Assembly: GCF_035222275.1 (NCBI RefSeq)
Contig: NC_085882.1
Coordinates: 999,501 to 1,063,500 of the forward strand
Direction: 5' to 3'
DNA length: 64,000 nt
Origin: Podospora bellae-mahoneyi
Lineage: Eukaryota > Ascomycota > Sordariomycetes > Sordariales > Podosporaceae
Shown: positions 11,541-23,700 of the stretch, piece by piece
How positions within the stretch are numbered: position 1 is the stretch's first letter
How the letters are laid out: the number at the start of each line of letters is the position of its first letter
Translations under genes and position numbers: made by a program
The notes under the pieces: generated by a model
Databases searched by the model: none
What the model was told of the DNA's origin: nothing
The model's input: the letters and a program-made list of their open reading frames with translations, nothing else

Positions 11541-14500
11541 TGAGATGTGTGAGATGATGGGACGGGAAGGTTTGGTTGGATAACTTCTCGATTTGCATAT
11601 TCGCATGGACTTCAATCTTTAGAATAAAAGAGGCTCTCCCGCCTTCAAGAACGAACCTTTCTCGAGACCATGGGATTCCAAGAGCAGGGCATTTCAATCT
11701 CTTCTGTTCCATGTTGGTGATAATGTGACAGCTGCAGCAAGCGACATTCTTTGGCACTGTCAATGCTCCGCAGGCTTATTATAGCGGGACCGAGTTTGAC
11801 CCTTCGACGAAAATTTGCTGGCCACAATTCATCGGACCAATACCCACCATATGCCCTGATCCTCCTGCTCGATTCTGGGTGTACCTTCCTTCCAGATTGT
11901 GATTTCTCGTCCGGGCACCAGGCTGCTGAGGAATGGCGTGCCCGTCGTTACACCCGACTACTCTGCCATCGGCAAGTGGCTTGTCCGGGCACGGACCTGG
12001 TGTTTGTAAGATTCTGAACGATGGCGGTGTTGCTTTATCTCGGAAAGAACCCCTTGGTTTATAACTCGCCTGCGGATGTCTCCCTCTATCCGAACCTTCT
12101 CACTCAGATCAGTTGCCTGGAGACCATCACATAAAGACACTCGCGTCTATGACAATGATGCCTGCCATCACAGTGTTGATCTTTTGAAAGTCCACGGCTA
12201 TTGCCGTTCAAATAAGTATCTACCTGTAAGCGGGAGTTTCCACGGACACCAGCAAGAAATCCTACAATACCCTCACACGTTCTTGAACCGATAGGACCGA
12301 CCGTCATTTTCGCCATCCGCAAGCACAGTGTGTCATCTTGGTATAGACGGTCAGGGCCGCGGAGAATTGCAAGGTGCTACTTCTCTCGACGGGTAGAGAC
12401 GGCTCGATCTGTGGCACGCCCTCGTCATCAGCGGTTTAAAGCTTCCACAGAAACCTTCTCGGAGTCATGACAGCATCTCGGAGATGCGAGAAATTTGTCA
12501 TGTGGTTGAAAGAGTCATCATCGCAAGGCACCATCTTATCCACTCGTCTGTGCCTTACTCGTCTGCCCTGGCTTTCCTGTCAACCGAAGCTCTTTAGGTC
12601 TGGCTTCCTTGGTGGTTCATGATCACCGTTTGAGCAAGTAGATTCGTGATCTGATGAGGCAGAGTGCTCCGTTATATAGATTACATATGACCATGAGAGA
12701 AAGCAACTGCCCTGCGTCTCTGCAACCACACACACCCAAATGACGGAGTGACTATAGCCACCCCGGGCCTGGATCAAGTCTGCCAGTGGCAGCCGGGGGT
12801 TAGTGGCTCATGCCTGGACCCGTGCATTCCTCCCTAGTCTCTCGCCCTTGCCCACACACAACTATGTTAGGAAATTGGAAAATCTCGTACCTTAGATTTC
12901 CCTCCACCTCCGCTTCCTGTTCCTCCAAACGTTTTACCGCTTCATCTGCCTTCTTCTGCCTCCTCGTTGAAATTGGTGTGTTCCTTCCGGAGATCACCAA
13001 AGAAAAACCTGTCTGAGAGGATGTGGCTGAGCTCCACGATGCATTGTTCTTTTCTTCAGTTCCCTGGAATATCTCGCCATTAAACAAGATGCCTCGCCAT
13101 CGCCACGGAATGGCCTTCTCTCTGCCAGAACCAGTCGAGGTTCCGGTCTTGCACGCTGTGCTCGTGGTGTTGCCTCGCCAGTCTGCTTCCTCCAAGAGCC
13201 AGAAAGAATACATCATTGCTCAAGGACAGGCTGGCCGTGGGTTTTCGTACCTAGTAAGTTGTGTTCTTCTGTCTCTACCGTGACACATCAAGCCTTCTTC
13301 TGGGACTGATTCGATGGTTAGATTGGATGCTTGACGTGCTGCTCGCCCACTTCTTGGACATTCCGCCTATGGACGCCAAGACCTGGTACCTCTATATTCA
13401 CCGCTTCATTGGAAACTAGGTATAGGTTCTGCTATGTTGGTGTTTCGATTGGTTCACTGCTAATCACCCATGGACGACCTAAATACCTCCATGTCGACGA
13501 CGCTGAGCCCACCTTGTCGCTTCAGGGAGGTTATTCCACACGACACAATCCTTGAATTTTTACGCCCTCTTTTGTACCAATCAATTGGCCGTGCTCTCGT
13601 CCAGAGCTGTCCTCGGCAGTCGCCGTGCATGGCTGTCTCCAATTGAAGTTGTGTTCTTCTCGGTAGGTGGAAGGCTTTGCATTAACGCTTTTCCCTTGGC
13701 TCCAACTAATCCCTAGTAACAGGGAATCGGCACAAATGGCTCCAAGCCTGCAATCAAACTTCCGTCCCTGACAGGTTTGGCCATTTCTGCGTCGCGTGGC
13801 AGACCAATCCTGCCTCACAGACCGAACCTTGCCATGCCTTGCCGACCCTGCCTGCGAACTGACCCTGGGTTATGAACTAGGTACCACTTCCTACATCTGC
13901 AGGTATGATTCCATCTTGATATGGCCCATCCTGAGGATCGAAAACTTACCACAATCCCTGTTTGTGACAGATCGTGCTTGGAAGGTTGCAAACAAGGCTC
14001 GCACCTTCTCATCAACGCGAACTGCGCTGTGATTCTGATCTCTAGTAGGTTACCAGTCCTCCCCACTTCGGAGCGTCATAAGACTGTCAACCGACCTTTG
14101 TTTGTGCATAGAAACGAAAGGAAGCAGGTTATGCGTATGCACTATGCAGTGGCGTGGATGACAAGCTCGAGCATTCCCTCTGCCTTGGTTCTCCAGCTTG
14201 CTCTGTCGTATCCTCACGACGCTTCTCGACATCATGGATATTCATCGCAAGAACGCTGTTTGTAGGGTCAGATTGGAGCGGCCTCTCAGCTACCTGACTC
14301 CAGCAGCATCCATTGCTGTGATTGCCTCGCCCAGGGAATGACCTGCGTCACTAAGCTGTAAGCACAGTGATCTTCCACCTCGCTCTCCTGAAAGCATGGC
14401 TAACAGATTCTTCGGTGTCAGTCCTCCTTGCTGACACCGATGGTCCCATCGCTTGACAATCCCTGCCCAAGAGCGCTCTCCTTTCTGCGAGATTGCCAGT

Positions 14501-16129
14501 CCCCAAGCACCGACCAGAGCCGCAAGATCCCAAGACCCACCGTCAGCGAGACTGATTAAGATCTTTTGTCAATCTGCAAGCACAGTCCGACCACCACCTT
14601 TTGCAAGCTCTTGGCGTTGATCATTGTGTGCCCTTCCCGGGACTCTGGTTCACACATCGCTGCCGATTACGCGGAGTGAAAGTCAGGTCAAAGCCCAGGC
14701 TTATCTGCCATTGCCCTTGTCAGCCCATTGCAATGGCCACCAGATCTCGTCGGCATCGTCACATCATGCGAGTTCAGGGCAGGCTTCACTTTGGCCCCTT
14801 CGACGACAGTCTCATACTGGCAAGTCAGACTCGAAGCATGCGACATGCTTAGGTCCCCCCTTGAAACATCGTGGCTGCGGGAAGGCGACAAAAATCTGCT
14901 CTAGCCATGGCATCACCAACTGAGTTCCTGTTTTTGCGAGAGTATGCCTCAAACTCAGATTAGCAGCCTTGCAGGACAGTCTATCCATGGCCACAACGCC
15001 AGCATCCCCGACAAATCATGGCCCTCGGCCTCCCAGAAAATATTGCGCCTTGGGCTGTGACACCACCGGAGGAGCTACCTTTCCCGAGCCTTCGTCCTCC
15101 TGCGAAACCCATGCTACCCTGGGATCGGCTGGTTAGGCGTCATTTACCTATGCTCCCGCCTATATGTGTGCGTTCGGTCTGTCCCTCTGACCTCTGCGAT
15201 GACATGTCCGGTTCCCGGATCCCGTCCATGCTGTGACGGGCGTCCTACGTTGAATCCTCGTTTCGCCGATGAGCAAGATTCCTATCTCAGCGAATGCCCG
15301 TGTTCAAGGGCAAGGTCTCTGCCGGTCAATTTCACCGACGGGGACCTTGTTGCGACTTTTATGCCATCAAACCCTCGAGGCTCAAGGAGCGCACCGAACC
15401 CGACATGAATGTCAAGTTCTTCCGACCATCAAACCCTATCTCCAGACGAACTGTTTCAGGGCCTCGCTGCCACAATGGCTTCTTGGCTTCGGGTGATTCG
15501 ATTTTCTGGTATCAGTGTCGCTCTAGCAGCTTTTACAACCTGTACGATCGTTACTACTCTTCTGCGGAGATTCTATTCTTACCCTGCCGCTCTGCCGACC
15601 TAACTTTGGAAGCTCTCATCTCCTGACTGGAGGTCCACGGGTTCATGCCAACACCGCTGTCGACACCACCCCGGCGTTTGGCGGCCAGTCCCTCTTCCCC
15701 GTGCCAGTGTGGGTATCTCAGTCTCTGGGGCCCCAGCACGCATAATTGGTCGTCCCGGACAGTTTTCCCTCTCAAGGCCATTGCCGTTTGAAGCCCTGTG
15801 AGTGCACATGGGAGAACCCTGGATGATCGACGAGGCGCGAGTCTGAACAGCAAGGTCACCGGCGTTTGCGGGCGACAACGACAACAATAAGAACAAGTGA
15901 CGGGCATAGCCCAAAGGGGTCTTGTCAACGTTCGACACCGCCTATAATCAAAAGTCAGCAACCGAGACCTATGTCGAGCCCGAGCGCATGGCCTGTCCCT
16001 CCAAGCTTCATGTGCAAGTCCGTCGGTTGGTCTCGTGTTGTTCAGCTTGGGTTGTTGACCAAGATAGAGCGTTATTTCTCTCTCGTACTCACCCGAAAGA
16101 TCTTTCCCGCAGAGTGCCCAGCCCGGCAA
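11541..16129. other. Long gene-poor region, part 1
   Basis: About 4.6 kb without an intact gene. Base composition is ordinary, not AT-rich, so it does not look like RIP-mutated repeat DNA. Short coding-like stretches exist, for example the minus frame at 12800-13216, which ends before a possible GTACGA donor, and the plus frame at 15294-15626. Neither connects to a recognisable protein. It may hold long non-coding RNAs, orphan genes or decayed genes. Confidence 0.4.
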
Positions 16130-16480
16130 CATCACGTTGCCCGGGTTGGTGCCCTCAACGCCGAATACGTCGAGCCCTCCGGAGTCATGCGGATGGACAA
16201 AGCAGCCATCCAAGCATTAGAACTCCTCCGCAACTCGCGGTGCGTTGGTTAGCAAGCAGTGGTGGAAGATTTGTTTTTCGACGGTCTAGCTGCAAGTGAT
16301 GGAAAAGTCGTCCTTTTTCGACGTGGGATCCGGAGAGCTGGCGTTGGCTCACGAAGAACGTCCTCCAGCCGATGACGAACGGGGAGGAGATCAACCTCCA
16401 CCACGACGCGGTGGAGATTCTGTGTGGCGATGAAGATGTGTTCCGGAAGCTGAGAGATTGGTTGAAGGGGTTCGAGAGAC
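16130..16480 (+). pseudogene. Possible MutS-homologue (MSH4-like) relic
   Basis: Two short stretches, in different frames and separated by about 140 bases, resemble the lever and core part of MutS proteins. The first (16130-16240) reads through GVMRMDKAAIQALELL, close to the family pattern of Met-Arg-Leu/Met-Asp followed by an Ala-Leu-Glu helix. The second (about 16325-16480) reads through NVLQPMTNGEEI and DAVEIL, then a helix with EDVFRKLRDWLKGF, in the order MutS domain III has. No ATPase domain, start codon or consistent frame is visible, so if it is related it is a fragment. The match is from memory of family motifs and short enough to be chance. Confidence 0.28.
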
Positions 16481-18154
16481 CTGTGTATTGGACTTCTTTG
16501 CCATCAAAGCGCTAGTGGCTGAGACCTCTGGCCAACTGCTGTTGCTTGACGGTAGTCTTGGAACCACCCTCGAAACAATCCATGCCGTTAAATTCTCCGA
16601 GTCGACGTCCCTGTGGTCTTCCCACTTTCTTTTGACGGGTTTGCACTTTGCAGAGGTGGTGCGGAACACGACCATGCCTGCAGGACCGTTGCATTCTTCT
16701 GATCGGTCGGCTAGTCATCGGCACAGAGGCCAGGGCTCTTCAAGGCATACCCGTCAAGGAGATAGTGAGTCTTGGTCCTAAGCCTCCGCCTTCAACCATG
16801 CTGTGAAACTGACAGTCGTATTTCAGGATGCAGATTTTGGCCGTGGCTCATCTGTGGGCGCATCTGATTTCCCCTTCTGAATTCCCCAAGGTCTTATGGA
16901 CGAGCAAGTGCGAAGCGTTGAGCGCCCGAACACACCACCTAGGCAACTGTCCAGTCAGCACCGTCGAACATGGCACCCCCGTACAGGCTGTCAAGATTGC
17001 AGCGTGGTTGCGGGACCCTACAACAGCCAGCAAGTGAATTTGTTCTGGCCAAATGTCAGACCTTTGGTCGCAGAAGGGCTTGCCGTCAGCAGATCGGAAC
17101 ATGAAGGCTACTCTACTGCTTTCAAGCTTGTGTCGAAAACCAAGTCTGCTGCAAGGATTTACTCCGGCGCGTGCTGATATTACCATACGCGAATTACCGC
17201 AGTCCACTTCGGATCGTTCCTGCGGAGCGTTGACAATTCCGTACGAACAAGCACAACATGCTCTTATCGATGAGATGCTCAGGCATCACCGCGAGGCCAA
17301 CCTCAGGCAGCACCTACTCGACTGAGTCCCTCAGACGTCAACCTTTCAGAACGACGACACGATTGCGCGCAGCAACCAATTGCAGCTGAGAGAGGTCCGA
17401 CTTAAGGTTGAGTCGCGTGTTCGATTGCGTCCACCTTGAGCTTCTGCTGGCCAGTAAGATGGGTTTTGGGAGCCTCATCGGAGTCACCCAAACGTTACCC
17501 ATTCAGAACCGTGACGTGCTCGGTGAGACCTTGGCACAGGTCCACTGTTCTTGTCATTTGCAAACTACGAGTTGACCTTTGTCGCAACGTTCGACGTTCT
17601 CAGAGCCCCCAGCTCTTTGGCATCCCAGCAGGCATGAGCATAGGTGAGACTCTTCCAAGAGTCAACTTCAAATTGTTTCTCAGACACTGATTGTGCTCCC
17701 GCATCAGGCAATAAAAACCTGTTTGAGCTTCCAATGAGATGGGGAGGTCCAGTCCTACGGCCACCGACCGGACCAGTCATCTTTGTTGATCCACCGTCGC
17801 CCGTTCCTGATCATACAGCTTCGAGGCCACCGGAGATGCGACCCCGTCTCTTCGGGGCTGTGACACACCGACTGTGGCGGTCAAGACAACCGCCAACGAG
17901 GGCAACAGCAAGTCGGAAGATCAACGCCGTCCGTCTACCTATGGCATGTTTCCTTGTGTTTGCTATCCCACCGCTCACCCAGATGATCGCCAGTTCTTCA
18001 TCGACGGTGTATTCTTGCAGATACAGAAATCCAATTCCCTCTTCAAATGGGATCCACGAACCCCTACATGCCGCAGTGTGCCGTAAAATGCCCCCGGGGA
18101 CTTTGTCGCCCCATCGTTGGTTCTGGAGCAGACTCCCTTTTGAGTATCGCTACT
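16481..18154. other. Long gene-poor region, part 2
   Basis: No intact gene. The open frame 17644-18339 on the plus strand owes its length mostly to the 12-bp repeat that follows. The stretch at 17110-17326 reads as a protein-like plus-strand frame ending EANLRQHLLD, but has no recognised family or start. Confidence 0.4.
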
Positions 18155-18336
18155 TAACATCGCTTTCGAGCATCCTTTCGAGTATCCTTTCGAGCATCCT
18201 TTCGAGCATCCTTTCGAGCATCCTTTCGGGTATCTTTTCGACCATCCTTTCAAGCATCCTCTCAAGCATCCTTTCAAGCGTCTTTTTTAGCATTCTGTTC
18301 AAGTATCCTTTCCAGCATTCTTTTCAAGCATTTATT
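18155..18336 (+). repeat. 12-bp minisatellite
   Basis: About fifteen tandem copies of a unit close to CTTTCGAGCATC occur here. They are nearly perfect from 18165 to 18230 and increasingly diverged to the right. Because the unit is a multiple of three, one frame reads as repeated Ile-Leu-Ser-Ser. I see no gene that would use this frame. Confidence 0.85.
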
Positions 18337-18771
18337 TGACAATTATCTCTTTTCGGGCACACAAAATTCTCAAACCCACCAGGCCTTCGTCCAAGTCATT
18401 TCCTAGGGAGTCGATATCAACCACACCTTTCCGCGCTCTACAGGGGCATTGGAGAATCACTCCAGCAGCCTCGATCCGAATGCTTATATTTCAACGGGAA
18501 TTGGGGAGCATGCAGCGGCTCTGCAAGATTTGTGTTTGTGGTTCCTGGTCGGGCGAACTCTGCCTGATCAAGGATGTTGCTGTCCCCTGGGAGGGATGGC
18601 GGACGGCAGCCAGAATCGTTTGTTTTGTTTCTGTGTGAATATTCTCTGGGGACGTTCGGTGTAGTTTTGTTAGCTTGGTAATTGATGGGGAGGGCCGACG
18701 AGAAGGACGAAGGGAGCGTGGTCAAAGGTTTGCGCAGAGTTGTTGTTGGTGTAGGGTGTGGATATGGCGAA
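18337..18771. other. Gene-poor spacer
   Basis: No coding or RNA gene is recognised here. Confidence 0.4.
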
Positions 18772-18915
18772 GACCAACGAGGAGGACGATACAGTGGGGT
18801 GGTGTAGTAGGGGTAGTGGTGTTGTTGGTGGAGGCAGCTCTCAGGCCGACGAGGAGGATGATAAGGTGGGGTGGTGTAGGATAAGTGCAGTGGTGTTGTT
18901 GGTTGTGGAACCAAA
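18772..18915 (+). repeat. Tandem duplication, about 72 bp
   Basis: The segment beginning ACGAGGAGGACGAT near 18776 recurs as ACGAGGAGGATGAT 72 bp later, and both copies continue into GTGGGGTGGTGTAG and GTAGTGGTGTTGTTGGT-like sequence. Weaker GTGGTGTT-type echoes follow up to about 19110, so further diverged copies are possible. Confidence 0.6.
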
Positions 18916-19542
18916 AGGACATCCTCCCCACAGGGTAGGCCGGGTGGTATATATCTCTACAGTGGTGTGGTGTGGATATTGGGAGTTGGTTTATGCGTTG
19001 GGCATGTCGATGAATGGAAGAGATCAAGCAGGACGGACGAGGAATACACACAAACCCAGATGTAGAAGAGTGGTGCAGGGATAATGCAGTGGTGTTATTG
19101 GTGCAGCGTACGGATATTATGCCAAGTTTGGAACCCAGACATTTGATTTGAAGCATGTAATTGAACTGAAGATAATGTCTGACAAAAAAATCTTGAACGA
19201 CTTTCTGTGCCCTACAGTGATGAGTTCTGTCTACTACCACCATGGGCATGATCTACGTCTCACCGAGTGAGGTCAGTGCATGGCTCCATCACAGGAGAAT
19301 TTTTTGCACAGATCATCAATCATGTTCATTAACATATCCCTAACTCATCATGTACCCGAAAACCATTGCGCCAACCATTCCCATGCCCGTGTGCAAAAAA
19401 GCATCCCACCCAAGACATGCCGCTATGTGATGCTGTCGTCAGCGAGAAAAGAAAATCCAGCACCGATATCTACCTCGGCTCAGTCAATCTGTACAAAGAA
19501 CCCATCCGACTTTTTTTCTTCTCCCCTCCTCCACTATCTACC
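18916..19542. other. Spacer downstream of coiled-coil gene
   Basis: Mostly non-coding; the right half is likely the 3' untranslated region of the coiled-coil gene. The palindrome-like CTACCTTAGGTAG at 19539-19551 overlaps that gene's TAA stop. Confidence 0.45.
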
Positions 19543-21840
19543 TTAGGTAGCTGAAGCAGCCTGCGACGCCACCTCCTCCGCCGCCGCCGAATCCAACTCC
19601 CTGGCCATCATCATAAAATGATTCGTCACCTTCCCCGTCATGGCCCTCTGCGGACTCCCGCTCCTGCTCTGACCAGCAGGCATGCTCATCGTCCTCGCCC
19701 TCCTCGACCCCGGCCTCGCAATCAGCTTCGGCCTAGGCGGCCTGCTCTCATCCAGCGCCGGCCTCGCCTGCTCCTTTGAAATCACCAACCCCTGCGTGAT
19801 GGACATCAGCTCCCCATTCTCGACACAGCACATGCTCGGCCACACGACCAGCAGAATCTCGTCCGGGTCCACCTCGCCCTCAAACTCGTCTTCATGCTCG
19901 TGGGCCGAGTGGAGGCTCCCGTTGTCGGTGTCGTTGACGAGGAGCTTGTCACCCGGCAGTGTACCAGCCGCGCTGACCGTTCTGATGGAAGCCGGAATGG
20001 GGATTTTACTCGCCTCTGCAAGCGCAGATTCAAGTCTTTCGTCGATGCTTGTCGGTGGAACTTCTTCGTCCGTCTCGACAGCTTTGTCGTTTTCAATCGC
20101 CTCGGCAAACTCGGGCAGGTCCAGGACCTGCCAGTCGTAGTCGTCGTAGGGGGGGCCAAAGTAAGGCTCTATCTTCATGTTGGCTACCTGGATGCGCATC
20201 CACTGCTCGCATGCCAGCCGGCAGGCGGCTTCGAGGCCGGTGCAAAAGGCTTCGAATTGGAGGGCGGTTAGGAGGTGCTGGACCACCCAGGAGACTTCCC
20301 TGACGACCGTCTTGACGCGGCGGGCGGCTTGTTCGAGCTGGCGTTCTGGCATCATTGCCAGCATGGTGGCGCGGAAGTGGGCTTCGCGGGCTGGGTCGTC
20401 GTCTTCGAGGGCGCGGAGGAATTTGAGGAGGGGTTCGTCGTCGTCTTCGAGGAGGTAGTTGGGGCGGAAGATGTGCCTGTGGAGGGCGCGAGACAGGATG
20501 GCCAGGACGGCCGAGATGCGCATCCCTTTTGCGGCGGCGGTGTTGGACTGGGGGAGGGGGATTTGCAGCTGAGTGGCCATTTTGAGGTAGGGGGAGCTGC
20601 GGAGGTTGGTCCAGCAGGAGGCGTCGGAGAGGATGGCGTCGTCGATGTCGTGCCGGAAGGAGGTCTCGACGAGGGTGACGATGGTGGTCCAGATTTTGTC
20701 GAGGACGGCGACGTAGGTGTCTTCGTTGTCGTGCTGGAGCTCGATGCGGTACTGTTCGAGGTCGGCGAGCTTGTTGGAGGTTACTTCGAGCTTGTGCTCG
20801 GTGTCTTCGAGGCGGTTGTGGAGGTCGTGGTTTTCCGACTCGGCCTTTTCCGCGCGGGTGGTCTCGGTGGTGAGTTGACCGTGGAGATCGTCGATCTTAT
20901 TGTTCTTTTCTTCCAGGGTTTGCTGGAGGGAGGTGATTTGCTCTTCGGCGGCCCGGAGGGACTCCTGGAGACCGGAGATCTCCTTATTCCTCTCTTCCAA
21001 GGCTGTCTCAAGAGTGGCAATCTTTTGCTTGGCAGCCTCCAGCTCTTCCTCCAACGCCTTCTCTGCCGCCTCCAGCCCCTCCGCCTTCTCCTTCAAGGCC
21101 TGAATCGTAGCGTCATTGTCGGCCTTGATCTGCTCAAGCGTCTTTTCCAACTCGGCCTTCGCCGCGGTCAATGCAGCAATCGTTCCCGCAGCCAGCACGG
21201 CAGCAGCCGCCGCCGCCGCCTCGTTCGTCTTCTTCTCCTCCTCCACAGCAAGCTTCGCCGCCTCCAGGTCCTGATACTGCTTCGTCGTGAGCGCCTTAAA
21301 CTCCGACAACTCAAGCTTCTTCAAGTCCACCAGATCGGCATACTCCTGCTCCTTTCTCGCCTTGAGATCGGCATACTCCAGCGTCGTTTGATCCCTCAAA
21401 TCGGCATACTTCTTTGCCGCCGCCTCCGCCGCCTGTGTCGCGGCCTCGATCTCCTCCTCCAACGCCCTGTGCGTCGCTTCCAAGTCAGTCTCTAACCTTG
21501 TCCTGGTGGCAGTGAGCTGAAAGATCTCCTGGACCTTCTCCTGGACGACCAGCTCCATCTCTCGTCGCTCCTTGACGAGGATTTCCTTTTGGTCTTCGAG
21601 CTCATTGCGGAATTTGCGGTATTCCTCCAGTAATACTTGGTGAGAGGTGCTGAGTTGGTTGTTTTGCTCCTTGACGAAGAGGAATTCACTGAAGACGTCG
21701 GCGACGAGCTTGTAGTTTGGGTCCGAGGTGAGATCGCGGATGGCGCGGACCAGGCCGTCGACCGCCTGGGCGGGGTCGGCATCTGGGTGCTGGGGGTGGT
21801 GGTTGTGATGGTTGTGGTGTGGAGGAGCGTGAGAGCCCAT
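19543..21840 (-). CDS. Long coiled-coil protein, 765 aa
   Basis: One uninterrupted exon. The N-terminus is His- and Pro-rich (residues 5-25), followed by a short helical segment and then a long coiled coil at roughly 45-375, rich in Glu, Ala, Lys and Leu with heptad-like spacing and a poly-Ala stretch near 210. Residues of about 385-600 look globular and helical (for example VAVLDKIWTTIVTLVETSFRHDI and RALEDDDPAREAHFRATML). The C-terminal 160 residues are disordered, with acidic and Arg/Ser-rich parts. I do not recognise a named domain. Length and layout suggest a structural or scaffold protein, for example cytoskeletal, septal or vesicle tethering, but nothing in the sequence fixes this. The start at 21840 is the first ATG of the frame. 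Confidence 0.75.
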   Translation of the reverse strand: MGSHAPPHHNHHNHHPQHPDADPAQAVDGLVRAIRDLTSDPNYKLVADVFSEFLFVKEQNNQLSTSHQVLLEEYRKFRNELEDQKEILVKERREMELVVQEKVQEIFQLTATRTRLETDLEATHRALEEEIEAATQAAEAAAKKYADLRDQTTLEYADLKARKEQEYADLVDLKKLELSEFKALTTKQYQDLEAAKLAVEEEKKTNEAAAAAAAVLAAGTIAALTAAKAELEKTLEQIKADNDATIQALKEKAEGLEAAEKALEEELEAAKQKIATLETALEERNKEISGLQESLRAAEEQITSLQQTLEEKNNKIDDLHGQLTTETTRAEKAESENHDLHNRLEDTEHKLEVTSNKLADLEQYRIELQHDNEDTYVAVLDKIWTTIVTLVETSFRHDIDDAILSDASCWTNLRSSPYLKMATQLQIPLPQSNTAAAKGMRISAVLAILSRALHRHIFRPNYLLEDDDEPLLKFLRALEDDDPAREAHFRATMLAMMPERQLEQAARRVKTVVREVSWVVQHLLTALQFEAFCTGLEAACRLACEQWMRIQVANMKIEPYFGPPYDDYDWQVLDLPEFAEAIENDKAVETDEEVPPTSIDERLESALAEASKIPIPASIRTVSAAGTLPGDKLLVNDTDNGSLHSAHEHEDEFEGEVDPDEILLVVWPSMCCVENGELMSITQGLVISKEQARPALDESRPPRPKLIARPGSRRARTMSMPAGQSRSGSPQRAMTGKVTNHFMMMARELDSAAAEEVASQAASAT

Positions 21841-23698
21841 GGTTGTGGGCGGTGGTGTGGGCGGTATTTGCTGTGCTGATGGCTGCTGGTGCTTGTATGA
21901 TGATGGGGTGGATGGCCTCTCTCCGTTGTAGGAGCCTGATGGTGGTCTGCCGTTGGTGGCAGAGGAGTAGTAACGCGAACCCCGCGGGTATCCTGAGGAA
22001 GCCAGTTTTACGGTGTTTGTTCCGCTGTTGTGAAAACAGCGGTGGGAAGTGGGAAAATGGAAAGGTTGGGGAAGTGGAGAGAGGGGGCGAATGGGTATGA
22101 GCTATTATCTTGCGATGGGTATCCTGGGGATTTTGATTGACGTCTTGTTTGTCACGATGGTTGAACGAACGTCCAGTATTTTTCTGTCAGGTAGGCAGAG
22201 ATAGAGATGATGAAGAGAGGACGTTGTTGGCCAAGGGAACTGAAAGTTGTAGTCGGCTGGATATATACCTGGCACTTTGTCTCCCACTGACACGCGATGG
22301 TGAATGGTTTTGCTGTTGTGTTTTTTTGAACGGATCACCAGACTTTTGGGTCCAATTGGGCTCTAAGGTTGCTGCAAGTCCCACCCGGCCGCTCTCTGCT
22401 GGGATCTGCTGGCCCGTCACAGCGTGACAGATGGAGAACGGCGATGGAGCCCAACGTCAACCAGTCCTCTTGCTCTTCTCCTGTTTTTGCCCCCTGTTTT
22501 TGCCCCCAGTTTTCCCCTGTCGAGACCGCCTCGCCAAAATATGCAAAATTCTCGCCCGTCTCCTGCAGGCCGCTTGGTCGTTTGATGGCCCGGGGCTCCA
22601 TCCATTGTTTCGACGTGGCAGCATCCATCGCCAACCCTCTCGGGCAGGGGACAGGCTTGGCGATTATTGGACCCGCCCAGTCCCGCTATTACAGCGCCAG
22701 CCACGGCCACCGGCAGCTTCACCACCAGACATCTTGTCTTCCTCCTCGCTGTCAACCACATGCTCACTTGTGCAACGGCCATGAACCCCTACCTATCAAC
22801 CATCATCTCGTCTTCGAACCCGCCAGCCTGGATCACCGCACTTCAAACATTCTAACCAGCATCCCCATAGTCTACACTATATCCCACTGCATTAGCGGGC
22901 CGTGCCTCGGCCAAGAATTGGGCTCAGCGCAACCCATCACCAGGCGGTGCCCAAGTCGGCAACGCAACCACTGACAACTGGCAGCAATCAGCTTCCCCAG
23001 TTCCTTCTCCTGACAGCCGCAATGGCCTTCCTGAAGCCGGCATCCGCGAACGCGCATCATGCTCGGCTATCTAGAACCTGGGGCCGGCATCGATCATGAT
23101 GTTCATGGTCCGTTAACCCCGCCTTCAGCCGCCGAACCACTTTACCGCCTCATGTCACGTCTCACCAGAGAGCTGAGGATAACCTCGGCCACGGATTGGT
23201 CACCGTTTTTATACAGGGAACTCAGCCCTCCTCTCCACTATGATCAGACCCATACATACATGTGTGTGTAGAAACAAATCATGCCCTTGGTGCCATGTGT
23301 TCCGAACGGGCAGCTTCCGGGTGGTGGACATCCACGGTCTCATCGGTCTATGTAGGTGTATGTCTCTTGGCACTGTGTAGTGTACATAGTCTGCATGCGT
23401 TTGAGACCCAACCAGATGGCGCGCTAGGTTTTGCCTGTTAAGGCTTTGAATTGACCAATAGATGTGAGAGTATCAACAAGTGTAGATATCAGTCCGTGGC
23501 TTGAAACTTTCCGTGCTCCAGATCTTGTACCCCACGCATTGGATATATACGCCGGATCTTTGTTCAAGGACTTTTCTTCCGCTTCCCCCTCCTCGAAAAT
23601 TCGAACACTGCATATGCCAAGACAGACTCGGAGATGTGGTGGGCGTGTGTACACACCGCCACCCGGACTGCCAGCCACATTGTTGCTATAAGAGGTGA

Positions 23699-23700
<2 letters not shown>
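21841..23700. other. Intergenic, no gene recognised
   Basis: The part next to 21840 is the promoter of the coiled-coil gene. Several overlapping frames at 22369-22974 on the plus strand have no protein-like character, and I see no RNA gene. Confidence 0.45.

Noticed and set aside
12800-13216. 138-residue minus-strand frame
   Set aside because: Parts look coding-like and it ends near a possible donor, but a second frame is equally plausible, there is no start context, and no partner exons were found.
11541-19542. RIP-inactivated transposon block as explanation of the gene desert
   Set aside because: The sequence is not AT-rich or TA-enriched, and no reverse transcriptase, integrase or transposase motif or terminal repeats were visible.
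20275-21495. 406-residue plus-strand frame opposite the coiled-coil gene
   Set aside because: It is a Leu/Gly/Val-rich mirror of the coiled-coil codons, with no domain or start context.
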